64,000 bases of DNA from SCBR16-9 sp964537975 (GCA_964537975.1 CAZIDP010000003.1:62001-126000); one strand, 5' to 3'. Counted from the first letter of the stretch, positions 34,534 to 44,436 are shown. A program made the numbers and translations. Notes: a model not told the origin generated them from the sequence alone.

Positions 34534-36891
34534 ATGATTAATCTCGCTGAAAATATATCACGATCTCAGAAAGTTTTTTGTGCATTATTGTGGATCGTTT
34601 TGGCTGTTTCATGCTCCGAACGGACTGTGTTTGCAGCAGATCATTCGTTTCTATTATTGGAGCAGACAACCAATCTTGTCGGTGCTGCGGAACGTCTTTA
34701 CATGTTGGAAATGCGATCTGGTGAAATAGCATCAAATCCTATGCCATTGCATGGTACAGAACCAATTGGTGATATCATACTTACAGAAAGTGGGAGGTAT
34801 GGTGTCATTACAACCGGTTTGCCCTGGTTCGGTGAAGCTCCTTCTTTGCAACATACCTGGACATACACAACAGCTTTTGAAACTAAACCTTTACGCGCCA
34901 TTAAACAACCTCCATTTTTGGGTGAGACCGGTATACGCACTGTAATTTCCGAGATTCATGAACGGCAAAATGTCTTCCCCCCGGAATGGATTTTCATGAC
35001 GCAGGGAACTGATGACAGGGGACAGGGAAAGGGGGAGTTAGGGCTGCTTTCTAATTTTAATGGTGGTTTTGAAACACATCATGATATTCCAGGGCAACCC
35101 CTTCAGTTGCTATTGCTTCCTGAATCCAATAGCATTCCGGAACAAGTGGCTGTGTTATATCGGCATACAGATACACGCGCGCCGATGCTGCGTATCTTGT
35201 CACCAGAAACAGGCTTGATTTATATTGAACACGCCATACAAGATAAATTAGAAATAAACGGTAAGACCGAGATAGCGCAAATAAGCATCTCATCTGATGG
35301 CCTTCATATTTGGGTTGCTGTTTCCGGTTTTGATCTTACCCGTACCGGGGAGTTCGCAGTTACATGGGTTGCCGCGTATGAATATCTCGCTGATCAATGG
35401 ACAACCCCAGTCCAGATTACAGGTATGGCATTTGGCAACACACCTGTACTCTATCCATCAGGAACAACTGCAAGCTGGATCACAACGCGGTTACCTGGCG
35501 CTCAGTTTGGCTATGTTGTTTTACTTGAATTATCGCACAACACAGGTCAAGTAAAAGCATTACATAAAGTTGAACAATATGCGCTCACCAATATTGATGC
35601 ACCAATTTTATTGTCAGTGAACACCAGATCGAAGGATGTTGCAGTCGCCTGGGGGAACCGACTGGAAATATGGCCAGACGGTAAGCGAGGAGCATTGGAA
35701 AGTAACCATTTCCAGACAGATGTTGATTTTATACAATTGCTGCGTTCCGAAAACGAATTATTCGCGCTAACCCAACAAACGTTATATCACTTGGATTCTA
35801 ATACAAATCGTCTATCTGAAGTATATGTTTCAAACAATAGAAATTTGGTGAGGGCAATACCCCTTCCAAAAGGCAATGGAGAGGTATATTGGGACATTGA
35901 AGACAACGACAGATCAGTGCAATTAAATACTCCTGCTACCTTACATTTTCGCGGTGAAGCGGCTGGTCGCGAACTGCAAGAAATCCATATTCATCCGGTA
36001 GGACCAGGTGCCGCTGAAGCAATTTGGCGCATTCATTATGATCAGGAAGCCATGCCCTGGTTGCGCTTACATCCACGTTCAGGACGGGGGTCAGGATTTG
36101 TCTACACAGGTATTGACCCCGGTTTGTATGAACCAGAGAAACCGCTTCAAGGGCTCCTGGAGGTGACACTTGAGGCTCCGGACGATACACTTTTTATAAC
36201 AAATTCACCATCCTATATTGTTATACAAGTGTCACCACCGGCATCTTCTGTTTTGCGTGTACTTTGGGTATGGCCTGAAGAATCCAATGTTGGATTTCGT
36301 TCAACCAAGGACCCTTGGTCAATGAAAAAACTGGGTGATATGCTCGCGGCAGCACCACATTACATGTCACATCGTGAAGTATTTGGATCCTTCCAGGATA
36401 GCCTGTCTCCATATGCCATAGTGGTCATCGGTATACGTGCAGCTTTGGCAGGGGGATTAACGCGCCAAGCACTTCTGGAATATGTACAGGCAGGAGGTGC
36501 TTTGTTTTTAATAGGTGAATATTTAGAAGATACTGTGGACCCGGCCTTACAACGTTGGCTTGGTGGTGTTGGAATACAAATTCATGCAGAATCCTCTGTT
36601 GAAGATAAAATAGGTACCATTGATGTAGCCCAGGAAATTGTGCTTCCCTGGTCTGAACAATTAACTGTGCAGGGGTGTCTTATACAAGCCAGTGCACCCG
36701 TGATACAATTTTCTGCAATGTCCGATTCCAACATTTCGTTATTTTCTGCTGCTGAATATGGCTTGGGGCGTGTTGCTGTATTGGCAGGTCCCACACCACT
36801 CGAAAGCAGTGTTGTGCAAAATGAAGCTAACCGTCGATTTGCTGAATCCCTGTTTCGTTGGTTGTCACGTGCCGGAATGGATGGCGAGTAA
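34534..36891 (+). CDS. large secreted protein, beta-rich N-terminus and amidotransferase-like C-terminal fold
   Basis: 785 residues, not assigned to a known family. Residues 1-34 are a signal peptide (cut near VFA|A; the Cys before it lacks a good lipobox). Residues 40-470 contain repeated four-strand beta patterns resembling WD/YVTN-type blades (TEIAQISISSDGLHIWVAVSG, LRILSPETGLIYIE). After a beta domain (about 470-570) comes an alpha/beta region (575-785) with LRVLWVWPEE, YAIVVIGIRAALAGGLT, LLEYVQAGGALFLIGEYLED and YGLGRVAVLAGPTPLE, the layout of class-I glutamine amidotransferase-like folds without a nucleophile Cys. Its stop codon abuts the stop of the convergent UbiB gene. Confidence 0.6.
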   Translation: MINLAENISRSQKVFCALLWIVLAVSCSERTVFAADHSFLLLEQTTNLVGAAERLYMLEMRSGEIASNPMPLHGTEPIGDIILTESGRYGVITTGLPWFGEAPSLQHTWTYTTAFETKPLRAIKQPPFLGETGIRTVISEIHERQNVFPPEWIFMTQGTDDRGQGKGELGLLSNFNGGFETHHDIPGQPLQLLLLPESNSIPEQVAVLYRHTDTRAPMLRILSPETGLIYIEHAIQDKLEINGKTEIAQISISSDGLHIWVAVSGFDLTRTGEFAVTWVAAYEYLADQWTTPVQITGMAFGNTPVLYPSGTTASWITTRLPGAQFGYVVLLELSHNTGQVKALHKVEQYALTNIDAPILLSVNTRSKDVAVAWGNRLEIWPDGKRGALESNHFQTDVDFIQLLRSENELFALTQQTLYHLDSNTNRLSEVYVSNNRNLVRAIPLPKGNGEVYWDIEDNDRSVQLNTPATLHFRGEAAGRELQEIHIHPVGPGAAEAIWRIHYDQEAMPWLRLHPRSGRGSGFVYTGIDPGLYEPEKPLQGLLEVTLEAPDDTLFITNSPSYIVIQVSPPASSVLRVLWVWPEESNVGFRSTKDPWSMKKLGDMLAAAPHYMSHREVFGSFQDSLSPYAIVVIGIRAALAGGLTRQALLEYVQAGGALFLIGEYLEDTVDPALQRWLGGVGIQIHAESSVEDKIGTIDVAQEIVLPWSEQLTVQGCLIQASAPVIQFSAMSDSNISLFSAAEYGLGRVAVLAGPTPLESSVVQNEANRRFAESLFRWLSRAGMDGE

Positions 36892-38565
36892 TTAAAAGCG
36901 ACGACTCCATAGTATCGAAAATATTAGAAATGAACCTACTATTCCAGCAAAGATGAATCCAGCCATTCCGAGTCGGTATATTGGGCTGCCAACATTTATG
37001 AGCAAGCTTGACCCTACAATAATGGCGGCAATTATAATACCCACCGTAATTCTACTGCTGGCACGATCAATGGTCGCTGCGAGGTTTTCCAGGTGCTCAT
37101 GATGTACTTGGACTTTTAATTTGCCTCGGCGCAATTGACGAAACATGAACGAGACATCACCCGGTATTTCAGAGCCACTACGGGCCATGTCACGCAATGT
37201 ATCCCAAGTGTCCTTGACAACGTAACGTGGTATGTAACGACGCTCAATCAGTCTCTCAACATATGGCTGGATAATTGGAACCATATTCATATGCGGGTCT
37301 AGAGTCTGACCAACAGTTTCAATGGTTGCTAACGCCTTCACGAGCAAAGAAAAGCGTGGCGCCAGCTCGATTTGATGACTACGCAAAATTTGTGTTGCAC
37401 GATCAATACCTTTTGCTACCTGGCCACCGCCTACGATAGTCTGGGCCTCAAAAGCGATGTACTCAGCAATTTCCTGTTCAAGCGCTTGAAGGTTTTCCGG
37501 TTCACTGTCTTGGGTCAATCGTAAAATCGCCCGCACGCATTCACTGGACTTTTTATTAAAAATAGCCAACAGAAGATCTGCAATGATGATTGCATCTTTT
37601 GATTCTATGTGTCCGGCCATTCCAAAATCCAGAAAGGCCAATTTGTTGTCATAGGTTATAAAAATATTTCCAGGATGTGGATCTGCATGGAACAAGTGAT
37701 GTTCAAACACCATCTTACACAACACATCGCAGCCTATTTCCGCGATTTTTGTTGTGTCGCAACGTCTCTCTGCGTAGTGCTCCACCTTGTCTACTCGAAT
37801 TCCATCAACCCAGTCCATAAGCATAACTTGATGTGTCGATAGTTCCAAAAAAACACGGGGCACAATTACACGATCATCTTCTTCAAAATTTCTACGAAAT
37901 TGATCGATGACACGTGCTTCAATAGTAAAATCCAGTTCTCTTCGGATAGAACGGGAAAATTCATCCACAATGCCTATGGGATCAAACCAGTGTGCTTCTT
38001 CTGAGTGGTCTGTAAGCCAACCAGCAATTTGCTCCATAAGGCTGAGATCAGATTCAATTATTTTCACAATACCCGGGCGCTGTATTTTTAATGCAACAGC
38101 TTCACCGGTCTTTAATACACCACGGTATACCTGGCTGATTGACGCTGAAGCTATCGGTTTTTCATCCAATTGAGAAAATATGCGATGATAATCACCACCC
38201 AAAGCTTCTTCAAGTACAGGACATATGGATTCAAAAGGAAGAACATCTACTTTGTCTTGAAGCAGGCTGAGCTCTTGGGCAATAGTATGACTGACCAAGT
38301 CCGGGCGGGTGCTTAATATCTGTCCAAATTTTATAAAAGTAGGACCAAGCTCAACCAGAGCGGTACGCAAACGTTCGCCAAAAGTTTCTGGTGCTCCGGG
38401 CCGTGCTTTCAATAAGCGTAATCGCCGTAGCATTTGGGCTGGCAGTCCTTTTTGGAAACCAGCCCGTCGAAGCAAATCGGCGAATCCATGCCGAATCATC
38501 ACCTGTAACACTTCTGCAAATCGTACAGCATTTACTGTTCGACGACCTAGCCGTGTGTAATGCAC
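36892..38565 (-). CDS. UbiB/ABC1/AarF-family atypical kinase
   Basis: 557 residues. The ABC1 kinase-like core has the KxGQ motif (KFGQILSTRPDLV, about 77-89), the Ala-rich nucleotide loop ASASISQVYRG, the Lys in ALKIQRPGI, and the catalytic HADPHPGNIFIT plus LAFLDFGMAGHI. Two C-terminal transmembrane helices (about 510-552) anchor it to the membrane, as in UbiB. The family supports ubiquinone or menaquinone biosynthesis, probably by handling isoprenoid lipids. GTG start preceded by GGGAG. Since a menaquinone gene is nearby, a quinone role is reasonable but inferred. Confidence 0.92.
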   Translation of the reverse strand: MHYTRLGRRTVNAVRFAEVLQVMIRHGFADLLRRAGFQKGLPAQMLRRLRLLKARPGAPETFGERLRTALVELGPTFIKFGQILSTRPDLVSHTIAQELSLLQDKVDVLPFESICPVLEEALGGDYHRIFSQLDEKPIASASISQVYRGVLKTGEAVALKIQRPGIVKIIESDLSLMEQIAGWLTDHSEEAHWFDPIGIVDEFSRSIRRELDFTIEARVIDQFRRNFEEDDRVIVPRVFLELSTHQVMLMDWVDGIRVDKVEHYAERRCDTTKIAEIGCDVLCKMVFEHHLFHADPHPGNIFITYDNKLAFLDFGMAGHIESKDAIIIADLLLAIFNKKSSECVRAILRLTQDSEPENLQALEQEIAEYIAFEAQTIVGGGQVAKGIDRATQILRSHQIELAPRFSLLVKALATIETVGQTLDPHMNMVPIIQPYVERLIERRYIPRYVVKDTWDTLRDMARSGSEIPGDVSFMFRQLRRGKLKVQVHHEHLENLAATIDRASSRITVGIIIAAIIVGSSLLINVGSPIYRLGMAGFIFAGIVGSFLIFSILWSRRF

Positions 38566-38673
38566 GTGCTTCTCCCTGTAACTGTCTATATTTGAATTCT
38601 AAATAATCTGGCTTCTAGTTTTTTAGGTGATTTGCCAGCAAGAAACAGACTTCATAGCATCAACTGCTTAAAA

Positions 38674-40347
38674 TCAACGTGCGGCAAAAAGTGTTTCATA
38701 TATTTGGCGATTACGGGAATTAGGACTTCCCATCAACTCTACCGGACCTGGCCAGGCACGCATGGACTCAACTATCTCGGTAGACAATCCATTCAGGCTG
38801 TCTGCCTGGAGTCTGACCGGGCCAGGTGTAACAGCATAAGTCGACATATGTTTAATGATTCGTCCTACATTGTTCCAGTCCAGAATCTCCGGGTTGATGA
38901 CCAATGAAGCCGTGGGCAAAATTGACTTATCTGCAGCAAATGAGCGTGCGTGAGTAAATGCCAAGTGGTCTGCTTGTGAACGGGTCATGTTAAATTTTAC
39001 CAACAGAGAATCTGGAATATGTGAAGCTTCAATCACTATAAAATCGAATCCCCAGCCAAGAATGGTCTTTATTCGAGATTCATACAAAGCCAGTGCATTT
39101 TGATCGCTTAAATTCAACCAAGCCTGTCCATCATCAGATAGCATAACCCCCGAGGATTCACTACTTTTTATTGTAAGTGGGTCGATTATAATGCCGGGCG
39201 AAACCTTTGCGTCCCGTAATGATTTGGCGGCTTGTGCCATATTTCGAGGGAACAAAGGTGTTGCGCCTTCTAAAGAGCCTGGAATGCCTTCCCAATTACC
39301 TGGTATAAGTGCATGGCGTATTCCATAGGGCCGCCAGGCTTCAGTCTGCCGTAACAAGGTATCCAAACCTTCATTATCTTGTACAGCGATCCATACCGGA
39401 GGCGCTTTTGCAAGAATACTGTTAGTACCTAGCGTACTGAAAAACCAGGAATAGTTTAAATCAACATTATCACGGTCCGGGTCTCCAAATGATAGCCATA
39501 TGGCATCGGAAACCAGACTTTCACCTGGCTTCAACGGGTAATTCGGCTCATATACACAACTGATTTCTCCCATCCAGGTTCCGCCATGAGGTTGGAAATC
39601 AATTCCAGATCGCGCTTCTCCCCGAGGTAAGATTCCCATGGCAAGTAATATTTCTCGATCCGGTTCATGAAACAGCGTCAACATAGATTGTTGGCCCTGA
39701 TCGAAAATTGGCGAACCACCTCGAACATGAACATTTTGGTGATGAATCTTAGCTGTGGTATCACGTAAGTGAACTGCACCAGGTTGGAAAACAACCGGGT
39801 TCAGCTTTTGTATAGGAATAATATCTTGCGAGACATTATCCACCCGTAAGGTAATCATTTGAAAGCCACGATCCTTAAAACTTGTGATACTATGGTTGAT
39901 TTGGAGACCGTCCAGTGGTGGAAATACGACATTAAAATTGGTTCCAGGACTACGTTCATGGTCAAAATTAACTCTGTGTGCGTCTGCCCTTTCGAGGTGG
40001 TCTGCTCTTATGATCGTACCACTGCCCAACGTTACCGAAAATCCTACTTCTTCAACTACCGGGGTGCCAGTTTTGTCATTAAGAGTCCAGGCAGCATCCT
40101 CTTCACAATACAATATCGAACCGGTCGCAGTTCGAAAGGTATAATGATTGCGTAAAGTCCAAGGAAGTTTTTCTGGAAGTGGTTGGGCTACTAATGTGTG
40201 GTTAGGAAACAACAGAAAAACAACAAGAATCAAGATAACTCCTGTTATAATTCTGTGCTTCATCAATGCACATGGATTTATCAAGTCACGTGAATTACTT
40301 TCCTGGAATTTGAAAAATTGCAAGATATTCAACGGAAAAGTCAGCAT
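38674..40347 (-). CDS. exported glycosidase-like protein (GH27/GH36-type barrel, uncertain)
   Basis: 557 residues with an N-terminal hydrophobic segment (33-48: TGVILILVVFLLFPNH) after a 28-residue hydrophilic lead; the ATG used has GGAGA seven bases upstream. A beta-sandwich (about 65-330) with FQMITLRVDNVS precedes a barrel-like region with PYGIRHALIPGNWEGIPG, SPGIIIDPLTIKSS, and GWGFDFIVIEASHIPD. The last resembles the GH27/GH36 nucleophile strand (F-D-Y-x-K-x-D), but here the acid is Glu instead of Asp. An alpha-galactosidase-like origin is plausible; activity is uncertain. It is monocistronic upstream of the UbiB gene. Confidence 0.5.
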   Translation of the reverse strand: MLTFPLNILQFFKFQESNSRDLINPCALMKHRIITGVILILVVFLLFPNHTLVAQPLPEKLPWTLRNHYTFRTATGSILYCEEDAAWTLNDKTGTPVVEEVGFSVTLGSGTIIRADHLERADAHRVNFDHERSPGTNFNVVFPPLDGLQINHSITSFKDRGFQMITLRVDNVSQDIIPIQKLNPVVFQPGAVHLRDTTAKIHHQNVHVRGGSPIFDQGQQSMLTLFHEPDREILLAMGILPRGEARSGIDFQPHGGTWMGEISCVYEPNYPLKPGESLVSDAIWLSFGDPDRDNVDLNYSWFFSTLGTNSILAKAPPVWIAVQDNEGLDTLLRQTEAWRPYGIRHALIPGNWEGIPGSLEGATPLFPRNMAQAAKSLRDAKVSPGIIIDPLTIKSSESSGVMLSDDGQAWLNLSDQNALALYESRIKTILGWGFDFIVIEASHIPDSLLVKFNMTRSQADHLAFTHARSFAADKSILPTASLVINPEILDWNNVGRIIKHMSTYAVTPGPVRLQADSLNGLSTEIVESMRAWPGPVELMGSPNSRNRQIYETLFAAR

Positions 40348-40590
40348 TTTTGATCTCCGAACTTAATAATTTGGGGTACTTGGTTAACAGAGGTTATAAT
40401 TAAATGGAATTTTTTGATTCTTTAATCAGCGCAACATTAATGCCGATTATACACGAAATCTGGTAATTCAATAAAGAATAACGCTAGATATCGTAGTACT
40501 TACCAAAATTTTACTTTAGTCTTCCATTTACATATTTTCAGATACAGGTACTTGGCAATAAGTTAATGATTTATCATAGACAGGAGCAAT

Positions 40591-41205
40591 ATGAATCTTC
40601 CAAATAAATTGACTGTGGCACGTTGCATTATGACGATTGTATTTGTAGGCTTGATGTCATGTGGGCATGTCGTAAGCACATTTGTGGCTTATCTTGTATT
40701 CATCGCTGCATCTGTAACAGATTATTATGATGGGAAAATTGCACGTGAGCGCAATCTGGTAACTAACTTTGGTAAACTGCTAGACCCCGTTGCAGACAAA
40801 TTGTTATTAATTTCCGCTTTTATCATGCTGATGGAAATTCCCGAATTGCGTGTTCCGGGCTGGTCAGTAATTATAATTCTGGCACGTGAATTTCTGGTTA
40901 CTGGAGCCAGATCAATTGCTGCAGCTGAAGGTGAAGTCATTGCGGCAAATCAATGGGGAAAGACAAAAACAGTTCTCCAGATGATATATGTTTTTACTTT
41001 TTTGTTGATGGCATTGGTGATTCAAGCACTTGAACAAATGCATATCCTGGCAAATTTGGACAACGAAACTACAGTTATTGTTTTGAATGTTATTCGCCAG
41101 GCTTCTTTTATTGGAATCCTACTTGTAGCTGCGTTTACAGTGCATTCAGGTATTCAGTTTGCCTGGGCAAATCGCAAGCTTTTTAACATGGACTCATGCA
41201 AATAA
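40591..41205 (+). CDS. pgsA: CDP-diacylglycerol-glycerol-3-phosphate 3-phosphatidyltransferase
   Basis: Makes phosphatidylglycerol phosphate at the inner membrane. The 204 residues contain the full CDP-alcohol phosphotransferase motif: Asp44, then D47-G48-x2-A51-R52-x8-G61-x3-D65-x3-D69. Six membrane helices are evident, and NLPNKLTVARCIM at the start is typical of PgsA. AGGAGC lies just upstream of the ATG. It begins a plus-strand run with alr and the NYN gene, but 197 bp separate it from alr. Confidence 0.94.
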   Translation: MNLPNKLTVARCIMTIVFVGLMSCGHVVSTFVAYLVFIAASVTDYYDGKIARERNLVTNFGKLLDPVADKLLLISAFIMLMEIPELRVPGWSVIIILAREFLVTGARSIAAAEGEVIAANQWGKTKTVLQMIYVFTFLLMALVIQALEQMHILANLDNETTVIVLNVIRQASFIGILLVAAFTVHSGIQFAWANRKLFNMDSCK

Positions 41206-41402
41206 ACTAATTTATGATACACCTTGGAAACGCTTCTTAGGCTCTATCGCCCAATATTGTTAATCATATTTCATAATTATGACCTCATGAACATGATAGC
41301 AATTCTGTAACCAGTTATTGATCTTAATTTATTTTACTGCTTATAAAATCGATTAAAATTTATCATTTGCAATTTAGTAACAAACATTCAGGTAACGACC
41401 AG

Positions 41403-42527
41403 ATGAAAAGCTATGCTCCCTCCAAAGTTATCGTGGACTTAAACGCCTATGCCTCAAACTTACATGCAATCCAGGGAATAATTGGAGAAAAATCACGTAT
41501 TATCGCTGTTGTAAAAGCAGATGCTTACGGGCACGGGTTAATTCCGATTGCTCGTAAAGCGGTTGAAGCCGGGGTGTCAATGTTAGCGGTTGCCCATGTT
41601 GATGAAGGTATATGTTTAAGAGAAGCAGGTATCAAAACACCTGTTCTAGTAATGTTGCAGTGTTCGCCTGATGCCTTGGCTGCCATCGTCGAATACAACC
41701 TTACCTTGACAGTTTCTGATATCGCCACTGCTGAGTTGTTGGGTAGTTTGGCGCAACGTGCAGACAGTGTCGCATCAATTCATTGCAAAGTTGATACGGG
41801 AATGGGGCGGCAAGGATTTTTGCTGGAAAGTGCAGTGGAAGATATTCAATATCTTACACGTATTTCCCATTTAGACATAGAAGGTATTTCCAGTCACTTT
41901 TCTAATGCTGAAATTCCAGACGATAGTTATACACAAGGTCAAATTCGTGCGTTTCGACAACTATTAAAAGTTCTTGACAAAGTAGGCATTCCGTATGAAA
42001 CATCTCATATTGCCAATAGCGCGGGCATAATTAATCATACCGGAAGTTTGCTGGACCTGGTACGTCCCGGGTTGTTGACTTATGGAATCTGGCCTACTGA
42101 CCGAATTCCCGAATACACTCCTATCAAACCTGTGCTTCGCTGGTTGAGCCGGGTTACTCAGATTAGGCAGCTCTCTGCTGGTGCTTCCATAGGCTATGGA
42201 CGCACATTCACGACTAGTGCGCCAATGCGGGTTGCCGTAATACCTGTAGGATATGGCGATGGTTATCTTCATAGCCTTTCCAACTGTGCGGAAGTGTTGA
42301 TTCATGGGCGCCGTTGCGCGGTAAGGGGTAAAGTGAGTATGGACCAGATTGTAGTTGATGTTACCCAGATATCGGGTATTAAATCTGGTGATGTCGTTAC
42401 CCTTATCGGGCCTGATGCCCAGGAACAGATAAGAGTTGAAAACTTGGCCAAATGGGCAAACACGATTCCCTACGAAATTGTTACCCGAATTGGAAACAGG
42501 GTTAAGAGAGAATACATTGGACTCTGA
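41403..42527 (+). CDS. alr: alanine racemase
   Basis: PLP enzyme that makes D-alanine for peptidoglycan. From the ATG at MKSYAPSKVIVDL it has 374 residues, the standard length; AGGTAA precedes it, whereas an upstream TTG adds 12 unmatched residues. The PLP lysine is Lys38 in AVVKADAYGHG and the catalytic Tyr of the second half lies in SIGYGRTF. Further signatures are DTGMGRQGF, HIANSAG and GYGDGYLHSLSN, and VSMDQIVVDVT at the C-terminal domain. Upstream of the NYN gene by 72 bp. Confidence 0.97.
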   Translation: MKSYAPSKVIVDLNAYASNLHAIQGIIGEKSRIIAVVKADAYGHGLIPIARKAVEAGVSMLAVAHVDEGICLREAGIKTPVLVMLQCSPDALAAIVEYNLTLTVSDIATAELLGSLAQRADSVASIHCKVDTGMGRQGFLLESAVEDIQYLTRISHLDIEGISSHFSNAEIPDDSYTQGQIRAFRQLLKVLDKVGIPYETSHIANSAGIINHTGSLLDLVRPGLLTYGIWPTDRIPEYTPIKPVLRWLSRVTQIRQLSAGASIGYGRTFTTSAPMRVAVIPVGYGDGYLHSLSNCAEVLIHGRRCAVRGKVSMDQIVVDVTQISGIKSGDVVTLIGPDAQEQIRVENLAKWANTIPYEIVTRIGNRVKREYIGL

Positions 42528-42599
42528 GAATGATATAAAATTGCATCGTTTGTTAAAAGTACCTCAATTCAATGTCAGATAATTCAGTTCGGATAATTT

Positions 42600-43121
42600 A
42601 TGGCGCATTTTCGTTATTATATAGATGGATACAATATTCTACATAAATCTCGATTATTGCGCCCCCTTGTTAACATTGATTTTGAGTCGGCCAGGGAAGG
42701 CTTGATCGATAAAGTTGCGATGTTGTGCATGTCTTCTGGCAGGCATGCCACCATAGTTTTTGATGGGCAAGGATTACATAATCCAGAAGTTATGCCACAT
42801 GATCGTGGCGTTCCCCATCTTAAGGTAATGTATTCTCCCAGTAATCATACCGCGGATACCATCATTGAACGTATAGTCTACAAATTACCCAACCGACTTG
42901 AAGCAGTTGTTGTTTCAAATGATAGAGGTTTACGTGATGCATGCCGTCACATGGGCGCTTTGGTAATGGATGCAGATAATTTTTTGGAAACAGTACAAGC
43001 CAGCCGGCAATCTATAAGCAGTAGCTTGGTACGACACCGACGAACATCTCCTAACCATCTTGAACAACGACTGGATGAAAGTTCACTTAACTATCTGAAT
43101 ACATTGAAGAAGAAACTATAA
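42600..43121 (+). CDS. YacP-like NYN-domain nuclease
   Basis: 173 residues of the NYN (PIN-like) superfamily. Conserved acidic sites are IDGYNILH (8-15), IVFDGQG, ADTIIERIVYKL and VVVSNDRGLRDACR, which resemble B. subtilis YacP/Rae1, a ribosome-associated endoribonuclease. The 25-residue basic C-terminal tail could bind RNA. No signal or membrane segment is present. Spacing and strand suggest co-transcription with alr. RNA cleavage is inferred from the family. Confidence 0.82.
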   Translation: MAHFRYYIDGYNILHKSRLLRPLVNIDFESAREGLIDKVAMLCMSSGRHATIVFDGQGLHNPEVMPHDRGVPHLKVMYSPSNHTADTIIERIVYKLPNRLEAVVVSNDRGLRDACRHMGALVMDADNFLETVQASRQSISSSLVRHRRTSPNHLEQRLDESSLNYLNTLKKKL

Positions 43122-43140
43122 ATTACGGTGTTCATGATTT

Positions 43141-44091
43141 TTATTTATTCTGAAGCTCTCCGGATAGCTGTTCATCAAACCAGTTCACCATGTCCAGAAT
43201 TTGTACTGGAAGGGTAATCCAGTTGTGTCCCACGCCTTTAATTTCCTGGTAATTTACGTCAGTATTTAACTGACGCAATGCCTGAACCAATTTTCTCGAT
43301 TGTGTCACTGGCACTATCAAGTCAGCATCTCCATGTACAATAAAAAACGGGGGGTGATTTCCACGTACTAAATGTACAGGTGAAAGAGACGCTACACGTT
43401 TTCTGATGGATGCAATAACTTTTGGTGATTTTGCTTCACTAAAAAACAAATCCCAGTAATCTGGAGCGAAATCAAGAAAATTCTGGCCATCCCAATCAAG
43501 AAAATCTGTTGGGGGGAAAAACAAAGCAACAGCCGCAACCGAGGTGTCATATTGTAAAATCGAATCTTGACTGCCTGTAATGGCTGCCTGTGGTTCAAGA
43601 GCGGTTAAAGCTGCCAGATGCCCTCCAGCGGAGGCGCCAAATATGCCAAGTTTCTCAGAATCTATATCCCATTGCTCAGCATGTGACTTGATATAGCGAA
43701 TGGCTACCCGAATGTGATCAAGCATTTCAAGAAGGGAGTAATCTGGTCGGCTACCAGGACGAACCGCAAATACTGTATATCCTCTTGCACACAATAAATT
43801 ATACACATGTGCATTTTCGTGTGGATTGAAGCGGCTTCGGTCAGACCGCCAGGAACCACTGACAATTTGTATTATCCCAAAGCCTTTTCCCTGGGTACCA
43901 GGTTGATAATAAGTTGGCGCCGTTCCTGCAGGTGTGAAGATATCCATATAAAAGTGCTGGTTGTTAATTGTGGCATAACTATGGTCTATTTCCCGATGAT
44001 AGACCATAGCTTCTTCAGCAGCTAATGAAAAATTCTGCGTTATACCATATATAAATATTGTTACAAGAAATAACAGTCTACGAAGCAGCAT
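43141..44091 (-). CDS. exported alpha/beta-hydrolase, esterase/acetylxylan-esterase-like
   Basis: 316 residues with a signal peptide (1-24, cut after SLA). It has an alpha/beta-hydrolase core: a conserved IIQIVSGSWRSDRSRF oxyanion region, the nucleophile elbow FGASAGGHLAAL (Ser154 or nearby), the acid in IVHGDADLIVPVTQS and His in GVGHNW. The layout resembles BD-FAE/Aes-type serine esterases acting on plant polysaccharides, matching the nearby pectate lyase. Convergent with the NYN gene, 19 bp apart. Exact substrate unknown. Confidence 0.85.
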   Translation of the reverse strand: MLLRRLLFLVTIFIYGITQNFSLAAEEAMVYHREIDHSYATINNQHFYMDIFTPAGTAPTYYQPGTQGKGFGIIQIVSGSWRSDRSRFNPHENAHVYNLLCARGYTVFAVRPGSRPDYSLLEMLDHIRVAIRYIKSHAEQWDIDSEKLGIFGASAGGHLAALTALEPQAAITGSQDSILQYDTSVAAVALFFPPTDFLDWDGQNFLDFAPDYWDLFFSEAKSPKVIASIRKRVASLSPVHLVRGNHPPFFIVHGDADLIVPVTQSRKLVQALRQLNTDVNYQEIKGVGHNWITLPVQILDMVNWFDEQLSGELQNK

Positions 44092-44285
44092 GATAATATC
44101 AATTATCCAAGTGTTAATGTCATAAACGCAAATTGAATATCGTCCAATATAAAGTACTATGTCATAGGAAACAAGAATTTGGCAAACCTGTTTTAGCGCA
44201 TACCAAATAGAAATCAGCCTGAAAGTCTATAAAAAATGCCTGATCATAATGAAGTGAAGGGTTCTCCAAAATGACCAGGCGACGT

Positions 44286-44436
44286 GATGCGTCGCATCAA
44301 AAGAATTATGTGAGGGGTATAAACGATATGTCGAAATGCATGCCCTGCGTTTATTCGGTATTGGAGGGGGGAGGGGAGACGATACCGAATAAACGCAACG
44401 ACACACTTTACCGACGCAGCATTCTTTGATGCGACG
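44286..44436. repeat. nested long inverted repeat in a 616-bp gap
   Basis: Outer arms CGTCGCATCAAAAGAAT (44290-44306) and ATTCTTTGATGCGACG (44421-44436) pair with one bulge. Within them a perfect 15-bp pair, GCGTTTATTCGGTAT (44347-44361) and ATACCGAATAAACGC (44382-44396), encloses a 20-nt purine-rich loop. A palindrome GATGCG-T-CGCATC begins the outer arm. Together they can form a two-stage hairpin of about 150 nt. The rest of the gap (44092-44707) is AT-rich with no supported gene. It may be a structured RNA, a MITE or a recombination site; I cannot decide. Confidence 0.75.
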
